Below the pieces are notes generated by a model. The model was not told the origin of the DNA. It saw only the letters and a program-made list of their open reading frames with translations, and ran no database searches. This document shows, one piece after another, positions 7,231 through 16,445 of a stretch of 64,000 bases of DNA (positions are counted from its first letter, which is position 1; every line of letters begins with the position of its first letter). The stretch covers positions 3,956,804 through 4,020,803 of the forward strand of contig NZ_CP094326.1 of NCBI RefSeq assembly GCF_022760175.1, in the 5' to 3' direction. The DNA is from Zhouia spongiae. GTDB taxonomy: Bacteria; Bacteroidota; Bacteroidia; Flavobacteriales; Flavobacteriaceae. A program made the translations under genes and the position numbers.

Positions 7231-10200
7231 TTAATTCTTGAAAAACAATTTAAAATTAGTTCCTACATTTACTTCACTTTCCACCTCTATCTTCCCCCCA
7301 AGAGCCTCCATTTGGTTTTTCGTTATAAACAACCCTATTCCCCTTGAATCATCATTATGATGAAAAGTCTTATACATTCCAAACAACTTGTCTCCATGGC
7401 GGTTCAAGTCGATTCCTAATCCGTTATCTTCAATATCGAGTATGATATATCCGTTTTGTCTGTATGAAGACAGCTTTACAAAACTCTCTCTCTCTTTCGA
7501 TCGGTACTTAATGCCATTTGTCATAAAATTCAGCAAGATGCTTTCTACATATGCCGGCAGCCCCTTAATAGATACGTCTTTCTGTACTTCATTGATCACT
7601 TCAACCTCTGCATCTGCTGCCAAACTTGACACGGTATTATATATTGCCGACACAGCATCACGAAGATTAATACTTTCTACTTCATAATCAACTTCCGTAT
7701 TTATCACCACCACCTCGTTCAGATGCTGAATGGTATCTTTTAAGTTTTTTGAAGCCAATTGCAACAACTCTATTGCCTTTTCTGTCTTAAATTCGGGATA
7801 TGTACTCATAAAAACATCTAACAGCATTTCAAAATTACCGGAATGCGACCTTAGATTATGAGAAACAATATGTGCAAAATTCCTTAACCTGTCATTCTGT
7901 TCTGTTGTTATGGATAATAACGACTTGATTTCTTTTTCAGCATTTTTAAGGTCGCTGATATCAGCTGCCACTCCCAAAAACCCTTCTATCTCTCCTTCCA
8001 AATCCCTTACTGGCGTAACTACCAGTTGTACGGGGAAAGTAGATCCGTCCTTTCTGACATATGTCCATTCATGGGATTTAAAGTTACCCTGTTTTGGTAA
8101 TTCAACAAATACATCAAAGCCTTTTATTTTTTTACCTAATTCTTTTGCCAGCTCCTTTTCCCTTTTCACTATCTCTTCCTGCAAATGAATAACTACCGGG
8201 GTTTGCTTTCCTATCATTTCATCGGCTGCATATTGTAAAAAAGTTTCTGCTCCTTTATTAAAATGCGTAATGAGTCCGTTTTTGTCCGTGCCGATTATCG
8301 ACACATAACTCGAGTTAAGGATGGCGTTGAGCTTTTCATTTGTTTCCTTTAACGAAGCTTCATATTTTTTAATCTCAGTTATATCCTGAAAAATCCCATA
8401 CAACCTTTTTGTCCTTCCGTTAAACATTTCAACCTGCCCTATCGACCGAACCCAAATATCATTCCCTGTATAGGTATTCATCTGTAATTCCAAATCAAAC
8501 GATTTCCCTGATTTCACAGCATCTTTTACTGCGCGTTTAATAGTTTCCCTACTATCTCCATCTTTATAAAAATCTATTGCGGTTTCCAATTCCGGTTTAA
8601 AGCTTTCAGGAACTTGGTGTATCTCCCGGGTAATCTTACTCCAGCTTAATTTTTGTTTATCAAAATCCACTTCCCATGTTCCGATACGGGCTATTTCGTT
8701 GGTTTTATTTAGTATGTTTTCAATTTTCAGCCTTTCCCTAACACTCTCTTTAAATTGTGTAATGTTTGCCGTATGCATTACAATGCCTCCTATTTCATTT
8801 TCATTTTTATACCATGGCCTTACATCCCATGAGAGCCATTGTATATTGCCATCTTCGCGTTCAAATGACGCTTCATCGCATATATTTACCGCCCCCTGCA
8901 TACACTCACTATGTATTTTCTTCCAGTCGTCACCTATTTCTGGAAATATCTCATAATGTGATTTACCCAATATCTCCATCCCTTCCAGGCCATAATCTTC
9001 TTTCCATTTTTTGGATGCAGCTATATATTCCATATCCCTGTTAAACATGGCTATGGCACTTGGAGCCTGCTCTACAAAGATTAAATTTTGCCTGAAACTA
9101 TTCTGCAGGGTCATTTCTGCTTGTTTTTCTTTTGTTATGTCCCAATTAGTCCCAAGCATCCTGACCGGTTTATCGTTCTTATCTGTATAGACCATCGCTT
9201 TGGCCTTAATAAACCTGATTTCACCTCCCGGTTTTATTATCCTAAATGACGTATCGAATTCCTGTTCTCCCAAAAGTGCCTTTTTAACATCTTCGGCTGC
9301 TCTTTCCTTGTCTTCAGGATGTAGTGCATTTTCCCACGTATCATATACATGTCCAAACCCTTCTTTTTCGAGGCCATGCAGTTTATACATCACATCATCC
9401 CATTCAAGGTAATTATTCACTATATCGTACTCCCAAACCCCTACCACCGCAGCTTTATTAGCCGTGCTGTACTTTTTTGTAATCTTCTTTAATTCTTCTT
9501 CGTACGATTTCCTTATCGTAATATCCTTTAAAGAAACCGATATAAAAGTCCCTTCCGGTAAATCTATTCTAGAAAAGGAAATCTCACTTGAAAATCCGGT
9601 TCCGTTCTTTTTAATAACAGTGACCTCCAAAGGTGTTTTTTGGAATTTCCCTTCCTCTAAACATTTTTTTAACCTCTTTTCAAACTTTTTTACACTCCTG
9701 TCCTCTATAATTATTTTTATATCCAGTCCGTTCAATTCTTCTTTTCCATACTCAAAAACTTCTTGAGCTCTCTCATTGAATAAATAAATCTTTGATGCTT
9801 TATCAACAATGATGATAGGATCAGGAGTAGAATTCAAAAACGTTTTGGTTATAGAAAGGTTGTGATTTATTTTCTGTCGCTGTTTTTCAATTTCATTAAG
9901 CTTTACTGCCACAAACCATATTAAAAACAAAGATATCACCAGAAATATAACTCCAAACAGGGTTGTTCCAAATTCCACTCCGATAATATGATACCGATCT
10001 GCTATAATCTTTGCATAACTTAAAACGATCACGATCACTCCCGTTTGCACAAAAAGTTTTCTGGCCATCATACTGCCAATACTGTGTTTGGCAAATACGC
10101 TTGTAATGCCCAGGTCTATCCGGATAAAAGAAGCTGCTGTAGATACGGCAATAAACAATATTGATGTGTGTACAGCCATCGAAGTTATAAATCCCAGCTT

Positions 10201-10743
10201 AGTTTCAATACCGACACCAAACAAATATGTCAAGAAGGATGTTACCGAAATTAAGGTCACCAAATGAAACAAATATTGACAAAACTGTGCCACTTTATTA
10301 TTCTTATTTTCCAAAAAAAGCAATCCAAATGCCATGAAAAAAAAGCACATGCTTGTACCCAAAGACATTCTTCCTGGCAAGGCATACTCCGAAAAATGGT
10401 CTTTTATAAATAATTGATCGATTCCGTAATTTACTCCAAAAAAATATTGTAAAAGTGTCATTACGGATAATATTAACAATGACCAATCCATTAATTTAAT
10501 GAGTCTTCCAGAAATCATGTTTTTCGGCTTGACACTCAAATACAACCTTAAAGCAAGCAGAAAAAAACCCAGTGCCGTATTAAATTTCATTGTCGGCAAT
10601 TCAGGTAGGAAAGAAGTAAGAATTTCGAACCTGAAACACCATCCGAAAAATACAACCACGCTTATACATAATGTTGTTATGGCTACAATCAGGGTATAAT
10701 TTTTAAACTTATCAGATGAAATTAATGTGCTTAGGTTTTCCAT
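7231..10743 (-). CDS. Multi-PAS membrane sensor histidine kinase
   Basis: A 1170-residue kinase. Residues 1-285 hold about eight hydrophobic helices (integral sensor module). A chain of about five PAS/PAC domains follows (roughly 290-930), recognisable from FLNSTPDPIIIVDK, GTNWDITKEK, ILNSSYVSIIGTDKNGLI and FLGVAADISD. The phospho-acceptor region is FAHIVSHNLRSH, the HNLR variant common in Bacteroidetes PAS kinases. The HATPase domain has an N-box (LLNFMTNGIKYRS), DNGLGID and SRGIGLFI. No receiver is fused; the separate receiver at 6811 probably takes the phosphate. The ligand cannot be predicted. It is divergent from the hybrid kinase at 10880. Confidence 0.9.
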   Translation of the reverse strand: MENLSTLISSDKFKNYTLIVAITTLCISVVVFFGWCFRFEILTSFLPELPTMKFNTALGFFLLALRLYLSVKPKNMISGRLIKLMDWSLLILSVMTLLQYFFGVNYGIDQLFIKDHFSEYALPGRMSLGTSMCFFFMAFGLLFLENKNNKVAQFCQYLFHLVTLISVTSFLTYLFGVGIETKLGFITSMAVHTSILFIAVSTAASFIRIDLGITSVFAKHSIGSMMARKLFVQTGVIVIVLSYAKIIADRYHIIGVEFGTTLFGVIFLVISLFLIWFVAVKLNEIEKQRQKINHNLSITKTFLNSTPDPIIIVDKASKIYLFNERAQEVFEYGKEELNGLDIKIIIEDRSVKKFEKRLKKCLEEGKFQKTPLEVTVIKKNGTGFSSEISFSRIDLPEGTFISVSLKDITIRKSYEEELKKITKKYSTANKAAVVGVWEYDIVNNYLEWDDVMYKLHGLEKEGFGHVYDTWENALHPEDKERAAEDVKKALLGEQEFDTSFRIIKPGGEIRFIKAKAMVYTDKNDKPVRMLGTNWDITKEKQAEMTLQNSFRQNLIFVEQAPSAIAMFNRDMEYIAASKKWKEDYGLEGMEILGKSHYEIFPEIGDDWKKIHSECMQGAVNICDEASFEREDGNIQWLSWDVRPWYKNENEIGGIVMHTANITQFKESVRERLKIENILNKTNEIARIGTWEVDFDKQKLSWSKITREIHQVPESFKPELETAIDFYKDGDSRETIKRAVKDAVKSGKSFDLELQMNTYTGNDIWVRSIGQVEMFNGRTKRLYGIFQDITEIKKYEASLKETNEKLNAILNSSYVSIIGTDKNGLITHFNKGAETFLQYAADEMIGKQTPVVIHLQEEIVKREKELAKELGKKIKGFDVFVELPKQGNFKSHEWTYVRKDGSTFPVQLVVTPVRDLEGEIEGFLGVAADISDLKNAEKEIKSLLSITTEQNDRLRNFAHIVSHNLRSHSGNFEMLLDVFMSTYPEFKTEKAIELLQLASKNLKDTIQHLNEVVVINTEVDYEVESINLRDAVSAIYNTVSSLAADAEVEVINEVQKDVSIKGLPAYVESILLNFMTNGIKYRSKERESFVKLSSYRQNGYIILDIEDNGLGIDLNRHGDKLFGMYKTFHHNDDSRGIGLFITKNQMEALGGKIEVESEVNVGTNFKLFFKN

Positions 10744-10879
10744 TAAAAATTTCTTAGTTTAAATTTTTGTAAAAATGCAAAAATTATCGATGTAAACCTA
10801 AATTTATCCATGAACTGACAGCTTCTCTTGCGTATATCTGTCAAATTGTATAATTTCAACAAAAATTACAGTCTCATAA

Positions 10880-12826
10880 ATGCCCAAACACAACTCTATA
10901 CTAAAACACGATTTTTTCAATTTACTGAAAACAGACAACTATTTGTTTTCCTTTTTGTTGGAAAAACAAGTTTCAGGTTTTTGTTATTGGAGGCTCAAAC
11001 CTGATGATGAAATATGGCTGAGTGATAATTTTTGGAAGATGACCGGTTATGATTCTCCGGCAGATGATATGAGTGAAAGAATTTTAAATACGAAAGACTT
11101 CCTGAGCATTAAATCATTCTTTAACAACAATACAGACAACAACACATCCTACGAAGGCACCTTTTCGCTTATCCACCGTGATGGACACAAAACTCTGAAT
11201 AAAATAATTGCCAGAGCAATTCAATGCGAGGCGAATGAAATAAACGGGATTGCAATAGCATTTATCCGAAAAATGGATAATGCAAATCTCAAAAGCTCTG
11301 AATCTGACTTCCTTGGAAATGTTAGTCACGAACTAAGAACTCCTCTTAATGGAGTCATAGGATTCACTGATCTTCTTTTAAAAAGTGAGTTAAGTCCGCA
11401 GCAAAGAAAATTTACCGATACTATATACCACTCGGCTGATAAACTAGAAGCTTTAATTAATGACATGCTGGAATATGCAGATTTAAGTGCAAATAAGATC
11501 AAGCTGGAACCTACACCTACAAAGCTATACGAACTATGTCATGAAATTACTGAGTTCATAGATCAATTTTATAACAATAAAAATAACAGGGTTTATTTCA
11601 ACCATACTATCGACCCGGACAACAAGGTTCTGGCTGATCCTCATAAACTAAGGCAGGTGCTATTAAACCTTCTTAACAACGCTGCCAAATTTACAAACAA
11701 TGGGAAGATTACACTGCAAGTCGACAAAATAGCCGACAACTCCAACACCTGTACATTTCAGTTTTCAATTAAGGATTCCGGAAGTGGTATAGCCAGAAAA
11801 AATCTTAAAAAGATAACAAAAGCTTTTGATCAGGAAGATTCGTCTCTTACAAGACCTCATGAAGGCATGGGCCTTGGATTAGCAATTACAGACTCTCTGT
11901 TAAAATTAATGAACAGCTCTTTGAGCATAGAAAGCACCCCCGGAAAAGGAAGTTCTTTCTCTTTTCAAATATCATTTAAAAAAGTTAAAAAGGCCGCAGA
12001 TAGCTCGTCAAAGATTATCGAAAAACAAGCAGATATTGTTTTTTCTACCAATAACAACAGTGAATTCCCGTATAAAATCTTAATTGCAGAAGATAACCCT
12101 ATCAATCAATTCCTGATTCAAACCATTATAGAAAAAATATTTCCACAGGCAAAACTGGTCATCTGTGAAAATGGAATAGAAGCCGTGAAAAATTTCAAAC
12201 AAGAAAGGTTTGATATTATAATACTCGATATTCAAATGCCCTTTATGAGTGGCTATGAAGCAGCAGTTGAGATCAGAAAGCTCGAAAAATCCAAAAGAAT
12301 CCCCATTATAGCTTTAACAGCAAGAACTTTAGAGAAAGAAAAAGAATTATGTTTCGAAAGCGGGATGGACGAATACCTAACCAAACCCGTTATTTACGAA
12401 ACCTTAAAAAAAGTTCTCTACAGTCATCTCAACAGGAATCACCAACAAGGGAAGCAGACGACAAAAAAAATATATGGTTTAACCTATTTAAACGAGTTGT
12501 CAGAAGGAGACAATTTTATAATAAAAGATTCCCTTGGAATGTTCATTTCATGGGTAGGGGAAAAAATCATGGAAGCACGCGAAGTGTTAAACGAAAAAAA
12601 ATTTGAGGACCTGAAAAACATAGCTCACAATATCAAACCTTCGTTTGAAATGATCGAGAATCTTACAGGAAGTGAACTATGCAATGATATTGTATATAAC
12701 GCCACAGAAGATATGTTCCCTGATTTATTTGCACAATTAAATCAGGAATACAACACCTTAAAAGAAACGATACTAACGGATTACCCTAATCTTATCGACT
12801 ATGAAAAAGAAAATACTAGTAATTGA
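10880..12826 (+). CDS. Hybrid histidine kinase: PAS-HisKA-HATPase-receiver-HPt
   Basis: A 648-residue soluble hybrid kinase. A PAS domain (about 25-130, WLSDNFWKMTGYD) is followed by HisKA with His150 (VSHELRTPLNG), HATPase (NLLNNAAKF, DSGSGIA, GMGLGLAI), a receiver with Asp450 (IILDIQMP) and Lys502, and a C-terminal HPt with His583 (IAHNIKPSFEM). No transmembrane segment is present. The layout is a complete ArcB-like internal phosphorelay whose final acceptor is probably the single receiver encoded by the overlapping downstream gene. It diverges from the multi-PAS kinase with 136 bp between starts. Confidence 0.9.
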   Translation: MPKHNSILKHDFFNLLKTDNYLFSFLLEKQVSGFCYWRLKPDDEIWLSDNFWKMTGYDSPADDMSERILNTKDFLSIKSFFNNNTDNNTSYEGTFSLIHRDGHKTLNKIIARAIQCEANEINGIAIAFIRKMDNANLKSSESDFLGNVSHELRTPLNGVIGFTDLLLKSELSPQQRKFTDTIYHSADKLEALINDMLEYADLSANKIKLEPTPTKLYELCHEITEFIDQFYNNKNNRVYFNHTIDPDNKVLADPHKLRQVLLNLLNNAAKFTNNGKITLQVDKIADNSNTCTFQFSIKDSGSGIARKNLKKITKAFDQEDSSLTRPHEGMGLGLAITDSLLKLMNSSLSIESTPGKGSSFSFQISFKKVKKAADSSSKIIEKQADIVFSTNNNSEFPYKILIAEDNPINQFLIQTIIEKIFPQAKLVICENGIEAVKNFKQERFDIIILDIQMPFMSGYEAAVEIRKLEKSKRIPIIALTARTLEKEKELCFESGMDEYLTKPVIYETLKKVLYSHLNRNHQQGKQTTKKIYGLTYLNELSEGDNFIIKDSLGMFISWVGEKIMEAREVLNEKKFEDLKNIAHNIKPSFEMIENLTGSELCNDIVYNATEDMFPDLFAQLNQEYNTLKETILTDYPNLIDYEKENTSN

Positions 12827-13178
12827 AGACAACCCTATGATTGTAAGAACTGTTGAGTTCAAGCTTTCGAAAGACGGATACGAGGTAACAGTTGCTGAAG
12901 ACGGAAAAAAAGCTCTTTCGCTTATTAAAAATACGACATTCGATCTGATCTTAACAGACTTAATGCTACCGTTTATATCAGGAAAAGAACTTATTGAATA
13001 CGCAAAAAAAAACCTTCCTGACACCCCGATCATTGTTCTTTCCACCTCAACACAGGAAGACATTATCACCAACGCTTTTAACATAGGTGTAGATGATTTC
13101 ATCACCAAACCTTTCAGTCCGCAAGAGCTAAGTCTAAGGGTAAAAAGAACTGTAAACAGCTATGGGAATATTTCTTAA
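12801..13178 (+). CDS. Single-domain response regulator
   Basis: A 125-residue receiver: EDN acidic cluster, phospho-acceptor in LILTDLMLP, Thr/Ser in LSTST, Lys in FITKPF. The ATG lies 26 bases inside the end of the hybrid kinase gene in another frame, so the two are translationally coupled. It most likely receives phosphate from the HPt domain of that kinase. After the receiver only about 10 basic residues remain, so there is no DNA-binding output. A stem-loop at 13212 ends the operon. Confidence 0.88.
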   Translation: MKKKILVIEDNPMIVRTVEFKLSKDGYEVTVAEDGKKALSLIKNTTFDLILTDLMLPFISGKELIEYAKKNLPDTPIIVLSTSTQEDIITNAFNIGVDDFITKPFSPQELSLRVKRTVNSYGNIS

Positions 13179-13211
13179 CGGTATAAGAATCGTGAGAGCC
13201 TGGACAACTAC

Positions 13212-13240
13212 ATTAAAAATCAACCATTGTTGATTTTAAT
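13212..13240 (+). terminator. Stem-loop, probable terminator of the hybrid kinase operon
   Basis: Stem AAATCAAC / GTTGATTT with a 4-nt loop, extended by flanking A/T pairing, followed by TAATATC, 34 bases after the stop. The stem is AT-rich and the U-tract is short, so it is weaker than others here. Confidence 0.5.
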
Positions 13241-13299
13241 ATCAATCGTATAAAAACGACTTTCAAAAAAATTACCACTATAAAATTTCCGGGTTAAAA

Positions 13300-13567
13300 A
13301 GTAAACTACCTCGGGGCAAGCCTACGAGGCCTTAAAAGGAAAACCTAAAAAACATTTCAACGCAGGACAACTACGGAAAATCCAATCCGGACAGAAACAA
13401 GAAAGCAAGACACCGTAAACAGTCTTAAAGCTACCTTACAAGATTCTATAAATAAACGATAATGAATCTCTAATTAAGACTTCGTGTGTTTACAACTCGA
13501 TTAACAAGTAAACCACCTCGAAGATTTCGACAGCTGTACGGAATAAATCTCAATTATCGAGTAAATC
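13300..13567 (+). repeat. Dispersed intergenic repeat, copy B (complete, degenerate right end)
   Basis: Left end AGTAAACTACCTCGGGGCAAG and CCTACGAGG at 13300-13329; then a 19-base block (13332-13350) identical to 40355-40373 in copy D; then ATTTCAACGCAGG, as in D. A second left-end-like segment AAGTAAACCACCTCGA lies near 13506. The right end AATCTCAATTATCGAGTAAA (about 13545-13564) is a mutated form of the CTCGATnATCGAG palindrome. It fills most of the 465-base gap before lpdA; no gene is seen there. Confidence 0.6.
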
Positions 13568-13643
13568 CAAAAAAATTTAGCCTTTAGAAACATAATGCGT
13601 AAATTCGTAGCCGTTTATTAAAGACTAATAAAATATCTTCGAT

Positions 13644-15032
13644 ATGAGTAAATATGACGTAATCGTTTTAGGAAGTGGCCCGGGTGGATATGTAACTGCC
13701 ATCAGAGCGTCACAACTAGGTTTTAAAACCGCTGTAGTAGAAAAAGAAAACCTTGGAGGTGTATGTTTGAACTGGGGATGTATTCCGACGAAAGCTTTGT
13801 TAAAATCGGCTCAGGTTTTTGAATATTTAAAGCATGCCGACGATTATGGATTGAAAGTAAATGACGTTGACAAAGATTTTGGGGCTGTAATAAAAAGAAG
13901 TCGTGGTGTTGCTGAGGGAATGAGCAAAGGTGTTCAGTTCCTGATGAAAAAAAACAAGATCGATGTCATTGAAGGTTTTGGAAAACTTAAACCTGGTAAA
14001 AAGATAGATGTTACCAACGATGGCAAGACTACAGAATATAGTGCCGATCACATCATCATTGCTACAGGTGCACGTTCACGTGAATTACCAAGCCTTCCTC
14101 AGGATGGCAAAAAAGTAATAGGTTACAGGGAAGCTATGACCCTGCCTGAGCAACCCAAGAAAATGATCGTAGTCGGTAGTGGTGCTATCGGGGTTGAATT
14201 TGCATACTTCTACCACTCTATGGGAACCGAAGTAACCGTTGTTGAGTTTATGCCGAATGTAGTTCCTGTCGAAGATGAAGACATCTCTAAACAATTAGAG
14301 CGTAACTTTAAGAAATCCGGAATAAAAGTGATGACTTCTTCAGAGGTTACGAAAGTCGACACAGCAGGAAAAGGAGTTAAAGCTACCGTTAAGACCAAAA
14401 AGGGAGAGGAAATACTAGAAGCTGATATCATCCTTTCAGCAGTGGGTATTAAAAGTAATATCGAAAACATCGGATTGGAAAATGTAGGTATTGCCACTGA
14501 CAGAGATAAAATTTTGGTAAACGATTATTACCAGACTAACATTCCGGGATACTATGCTATCGGAGATGTTGTACCTGGTCAGGCATTAGCTCACGTAGCA
14601 AGCGCCGAAGGAATTCTTTGCGTTGAAAAGATTAAAGGAATGCATGTGGAGGCATTAGATTACGGAAACATCCCCGGATGTACCTATTGTACTCCAGAAG
14701 TTGCTTCTGTCGGTCTTACCGAAAAACAAGCCAAAGAAAAAGGATACGATATTAAAGTCGGTAAATTCCCTTTCTCAGCAAGTGGGAAGGCAAAAGCAGC
14801 TGGTACTCCTGACGGATTTGTAAAAGTAATTTTTGATGCCAAGTACGGTGAATGGTTAGGTTGTCATATGATCGGTGCCGGAGTTACCGACATGATTGCC
14901 GAGGCAGTTGTTGCCCGAAAATTAGAAACTACAGGTCATGAAGTGTTAAAAGCAGTACATCCACACCCGACAATGAGTGAAGCGGTTATGGAGGCTGTGG
15001 CTGATGCTTATGATGAAGTAATTCATTTGTAA
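13644..15032 (+). CDS. lpdA: Dihydrolipoyl dehydrogenase (E3)
   Basis: A 462-residue flavoprotein disulfide reductase that reoxidises dihydrolipoyl groups of 2-oxoacid dehydrogenase and glycine cleavage complexes. The FAD site is LGSGPGGY, the redox disulfide is Cys41/Cys46 (GGVCLNWGCIPTK), the NAD site is VVGSGAIGVEFAY, and the active-site base pair is in the C-terminal HPHPTMSEAVMEA. Length is standard. A near-consensus -7 element TAAATTCG (one mismatch) is at 13600-13607, just after repeat B. A strong terminator follows at 15071. No other dehydrogenase-complex gene is adjacent. Confidence 0.95.
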   Translation: MSKYDVIVLGSGPGGYVTAIRASQLGFKTAVVEKENLGGVCLNWGCIPTKALLKSAQVFEYLKHADDYGLKVNDVDKDFGAVIKRSRGVAEGMSKGVQFLMKKNKIDVIEGFGKLKPGKKIDVTNDGKTTEYSADHIIIATGARSRELPSLPQDGKKVIGYREAMTLPEQPKKMIVVGSGAIGVEFAYFYHSMGTEVTVVEFMPNVVPVEDEDISKQLERNFKKSGIKVMTSSEVTKVDTAGKGVKATVKTKKGEEILEADIILSAVGIKSNIENIGLENVGIATDRDKILVNDYYQTNIPGYYAIGDVVPGQALAHVASAEGILCVEKIKGMHVEALDYGNIPGCTYCTPEVASVGLTEKQAKEKGYDIKVGKFPFSASGKAKAAGTPDGFVKVIFDAKYGEWLGCHMIGAGVTDMIAEAVVARKLETTGHEVLKAVHPHPTMSEAVMEAVADAYDEVIHL

Positions 15033-15070
15033 TAAAATAAAACAATACCGAGATATTGGTATTAAAAATA

Positions 15071-15105
15071 AAAAAGCGGATGCTATGGCATCCGCTTTTT
15101 TATTT
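15071..15105. terminator. Bidirectional terminator between lpdA and aroQ
   Basis: Perfect 13-bp stem AAAAAGCGGATGC / GCATCCGCTTTTT with loop TATG, with T-runs on both strands. It sits between the convergent ends of lpdA and aroQ. Confidence 0.9.
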
Positions 15106-15120
15106 TTTCTCAAGTATATG

Positions 15121-15537
15121 TTAATGCACAAAACTATTAAGTGCCAACTCATACCCCTGCATTCCGAAACCAAGAATTACCCCTTTTGCATTGGGTGATA
15201 TATACGATATGTGTCTAAAATCTTCTCTTGAAAAGGTATTGGAAATATGAACTTCGATAACCGGCGTTTGTATTCCTTTAATCGCATCCCCTATAGCTAC
15301 GGAAGTATGTGTATATGCGCCTGCATTAAGTATTATGCCATCATAGTCAAAACCTACTTCATGGAGTTTATTGATCAGTTCGCCTTCTACATTACTTTGG
15401 TAATAATCTATCTGGTGTTTTCCATATTTATTTTTTAATCCCAAAAGATAATCTTCAAATGTTTCCGAACCATAAATTTCCGGTTCGCGTTTTCCAAGGA
15501 GATTCAGATTTGGTCCGTTAATGATAATAAGCTTCAT
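15121..15537 (-). CDS. aroQ: Type II 3-dehydroquinate dehydratase
   Basis: A 138-residue enzyme of the shikimate pathway (3-dehydroquinate to 3-dehydroshikimate). Signatures: INGPNLNLLGKREPEIYG with the catalytic Tyr, NAGAYTHTSVAIGDA, EVHISN with the catalytic His, and the closing GFGMQGY. Start at 15537, since the family begins right before IIINGPNLNLLG; an upstream frame would add 19 residues overlapping the terminator of the next gene. Its location near xerD is typical for Bacteroidetes. Confidence 0.95.
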   Translation of the reverse strand: MKLIIINGPNLNLLGKREPEIYGSETFEDYLLGLKNKYGKHQIDYYQSNVEGELINKLHEVGFDYDGIILNAGAYTHTSVAIGDAIKGIQTPVIEVHISNTFSREDFRHISYISPNAKGVILGFGMQGYELALNSFVH

Positions 15538-15576
15538 ATTATTTCTTTTGGTAAAAATATGAAAATTCAGATACAA

Positions 15577-15604
15577 AAAAACGGAAGCTAACACTTCCGT
15601 TTTT
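15577..15604 (-). terminator. Terminator of the barrel gene at 15627
   Basis: Perfect 11-bp stem AAAAACGGAAG / CTTCCGTTTTT with a 6-nt loop, 23 bases past the minus-strand stop. The same stem core recurs in the terminator at 16395. Confidence 0.85.
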
Positions 15605-15626
15605 ATAAAATTTCGATGAACTATCC

Positions 15627-16241
15627 TTAAAACATAAATCCTGCGGATAACTGAAAAACACCATTTTTAACATCGCCATAGTCAACTATTTCTGTAAGTC
15701 CCATATTATATCTTCCATTGAAGAAAACCCCATTATCCAGCTTATAGCCCAATCCGAAGTTTAATCCGAAATCAAGTTTTTTATAATCATCTTTTACATC
15801 AAACTCTAAAGAGTTATCGGGAAACTCTATCTCATCTTTAGCAAAAACCAAAAAACCCAACTGTGGTCCTGCTTCTAAACTCAATCCTTTTATTATATAG
15901 TACTTCGCCATTACGGGCAAATTAATGTAATTCAATCTGGAGGTAAGATTTCCCTTTGTACCGTCTGGAGCTATATCCTGCATTCCATCAAATGTAAAAT
16001 CCATCTTATAGCCTTGAGATGAAAACATTAATTCGGGTTGTAGCGAAAACTTTTCGGAAAACTTAATTTCCGCGATCCCCCCTACATGAAAAGAAGTTCT
16101 CATTTCATCTGAATCTGAGGTATTATCTCCGTTCAGGTCTGCAAAGTTAACTCCCGCTTTGGCTCCAAATTGAACTTCTTGTGCCTGCGAAGTAAACACA
16201 AACCCTAAAGCAGCAAATGTTAAACATAAAATTTTTTTCAT
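15627..16241 (-). CDS. Outer-membrane beta-barrel protein (porin/PorT-like family)
   Basis: A 204-residue protein with an SPI signal (ends SQAQ), then alternating amphipathic strands: FGAKAGVNFADLNG, HVGGIAEIKFSEKFSLQPELMF, YINLPVMAKYYI, LDFGLNFGLGYKL. It ends in SAGFMF with a terminal Phe, the barrel signature recognised by the BAM complex. It matches the small 8-strand outer-membrane beta-barrel family abundant in Flavobacteriia. No specific ligand can be given. Promoter element at 16276 and terminator at 15577 make it a single transcription unit. Confidence 0.85.
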   Translation of the reverse strand: MKKILCLTFAALGFVFTSQAQEVQFGAKAGVNFADLNGDNTSDSDEMRTSFHVGGIAEIKFSEKFSLQPELMFSSQGYKMDFTFDGMQDIAPDGTKGNLTSRLNYINLPVMAKYYIIKGLSLEAGPQLGFLVFAKDEIEFPDNSLEFDVKDDYKKLDFGLNFGLGYKLDNGVFFNGRYNMGLTEIVDYGDVKNGVFQLSAGFMF

Positions 16242-16275
16242 AGTAATAGTCGTTATTATTTATAATTAAACAAAT

Positions 16276-16283
16276 CAAACATA
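16276..16283 (-). promoter_or_regulatory. Bacteroidetes -7 element for the 15627-16241 gene
   Basis: TATGTTTG on the minus strand, exact match to TAnnTTTG, 35 bases upstream of the start codon. A TTTT run lies about 17 bases further upstream. Confidence 0.4.
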
Positions 16284-16394
16284 CATATTACAAGTAGGTA
16301 AAATCTTAATTATTTGCTAATTTAATTAAGTTTAGTAAGATTTTAACAACACAGGTGCTCGTCATTTTTTTATAGTAATGAGATAAACGCATAA

Positions 16395-16422
16395 AAAAAC
16401 GGAAGCAAAAGCTTCCGTTTTT
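16395..16422 (-). terminator. Terminator of the barrel gene at 16446
   Basis: Perfect 12-bp stem AAAAACGGAAGC / GCTTCCGTTTTT with a 4-nt loop and flanking A/T runs, 24 bases past the minus-strand stop. Confidence 0.88.
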
Positions 16423-16445
16423 AAAATATATTTTCTTAATCCTGA

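Noticed and set aside
9464-9766. Ser/Phe-rich plus-strand frame inside the multi-PAS kinase
   Set aside because: Antisense shadow of a PAS region; low-complexity composition typical of reverse-complemented A+T-rich coding sequence.
12349-12606. 85-residue frame within the hybrid kinase gene
   Set aside because: Same-strand alternative frame over the receiver and HPt region, which is clearly coding in the main frame; highly basic shadow peptide.
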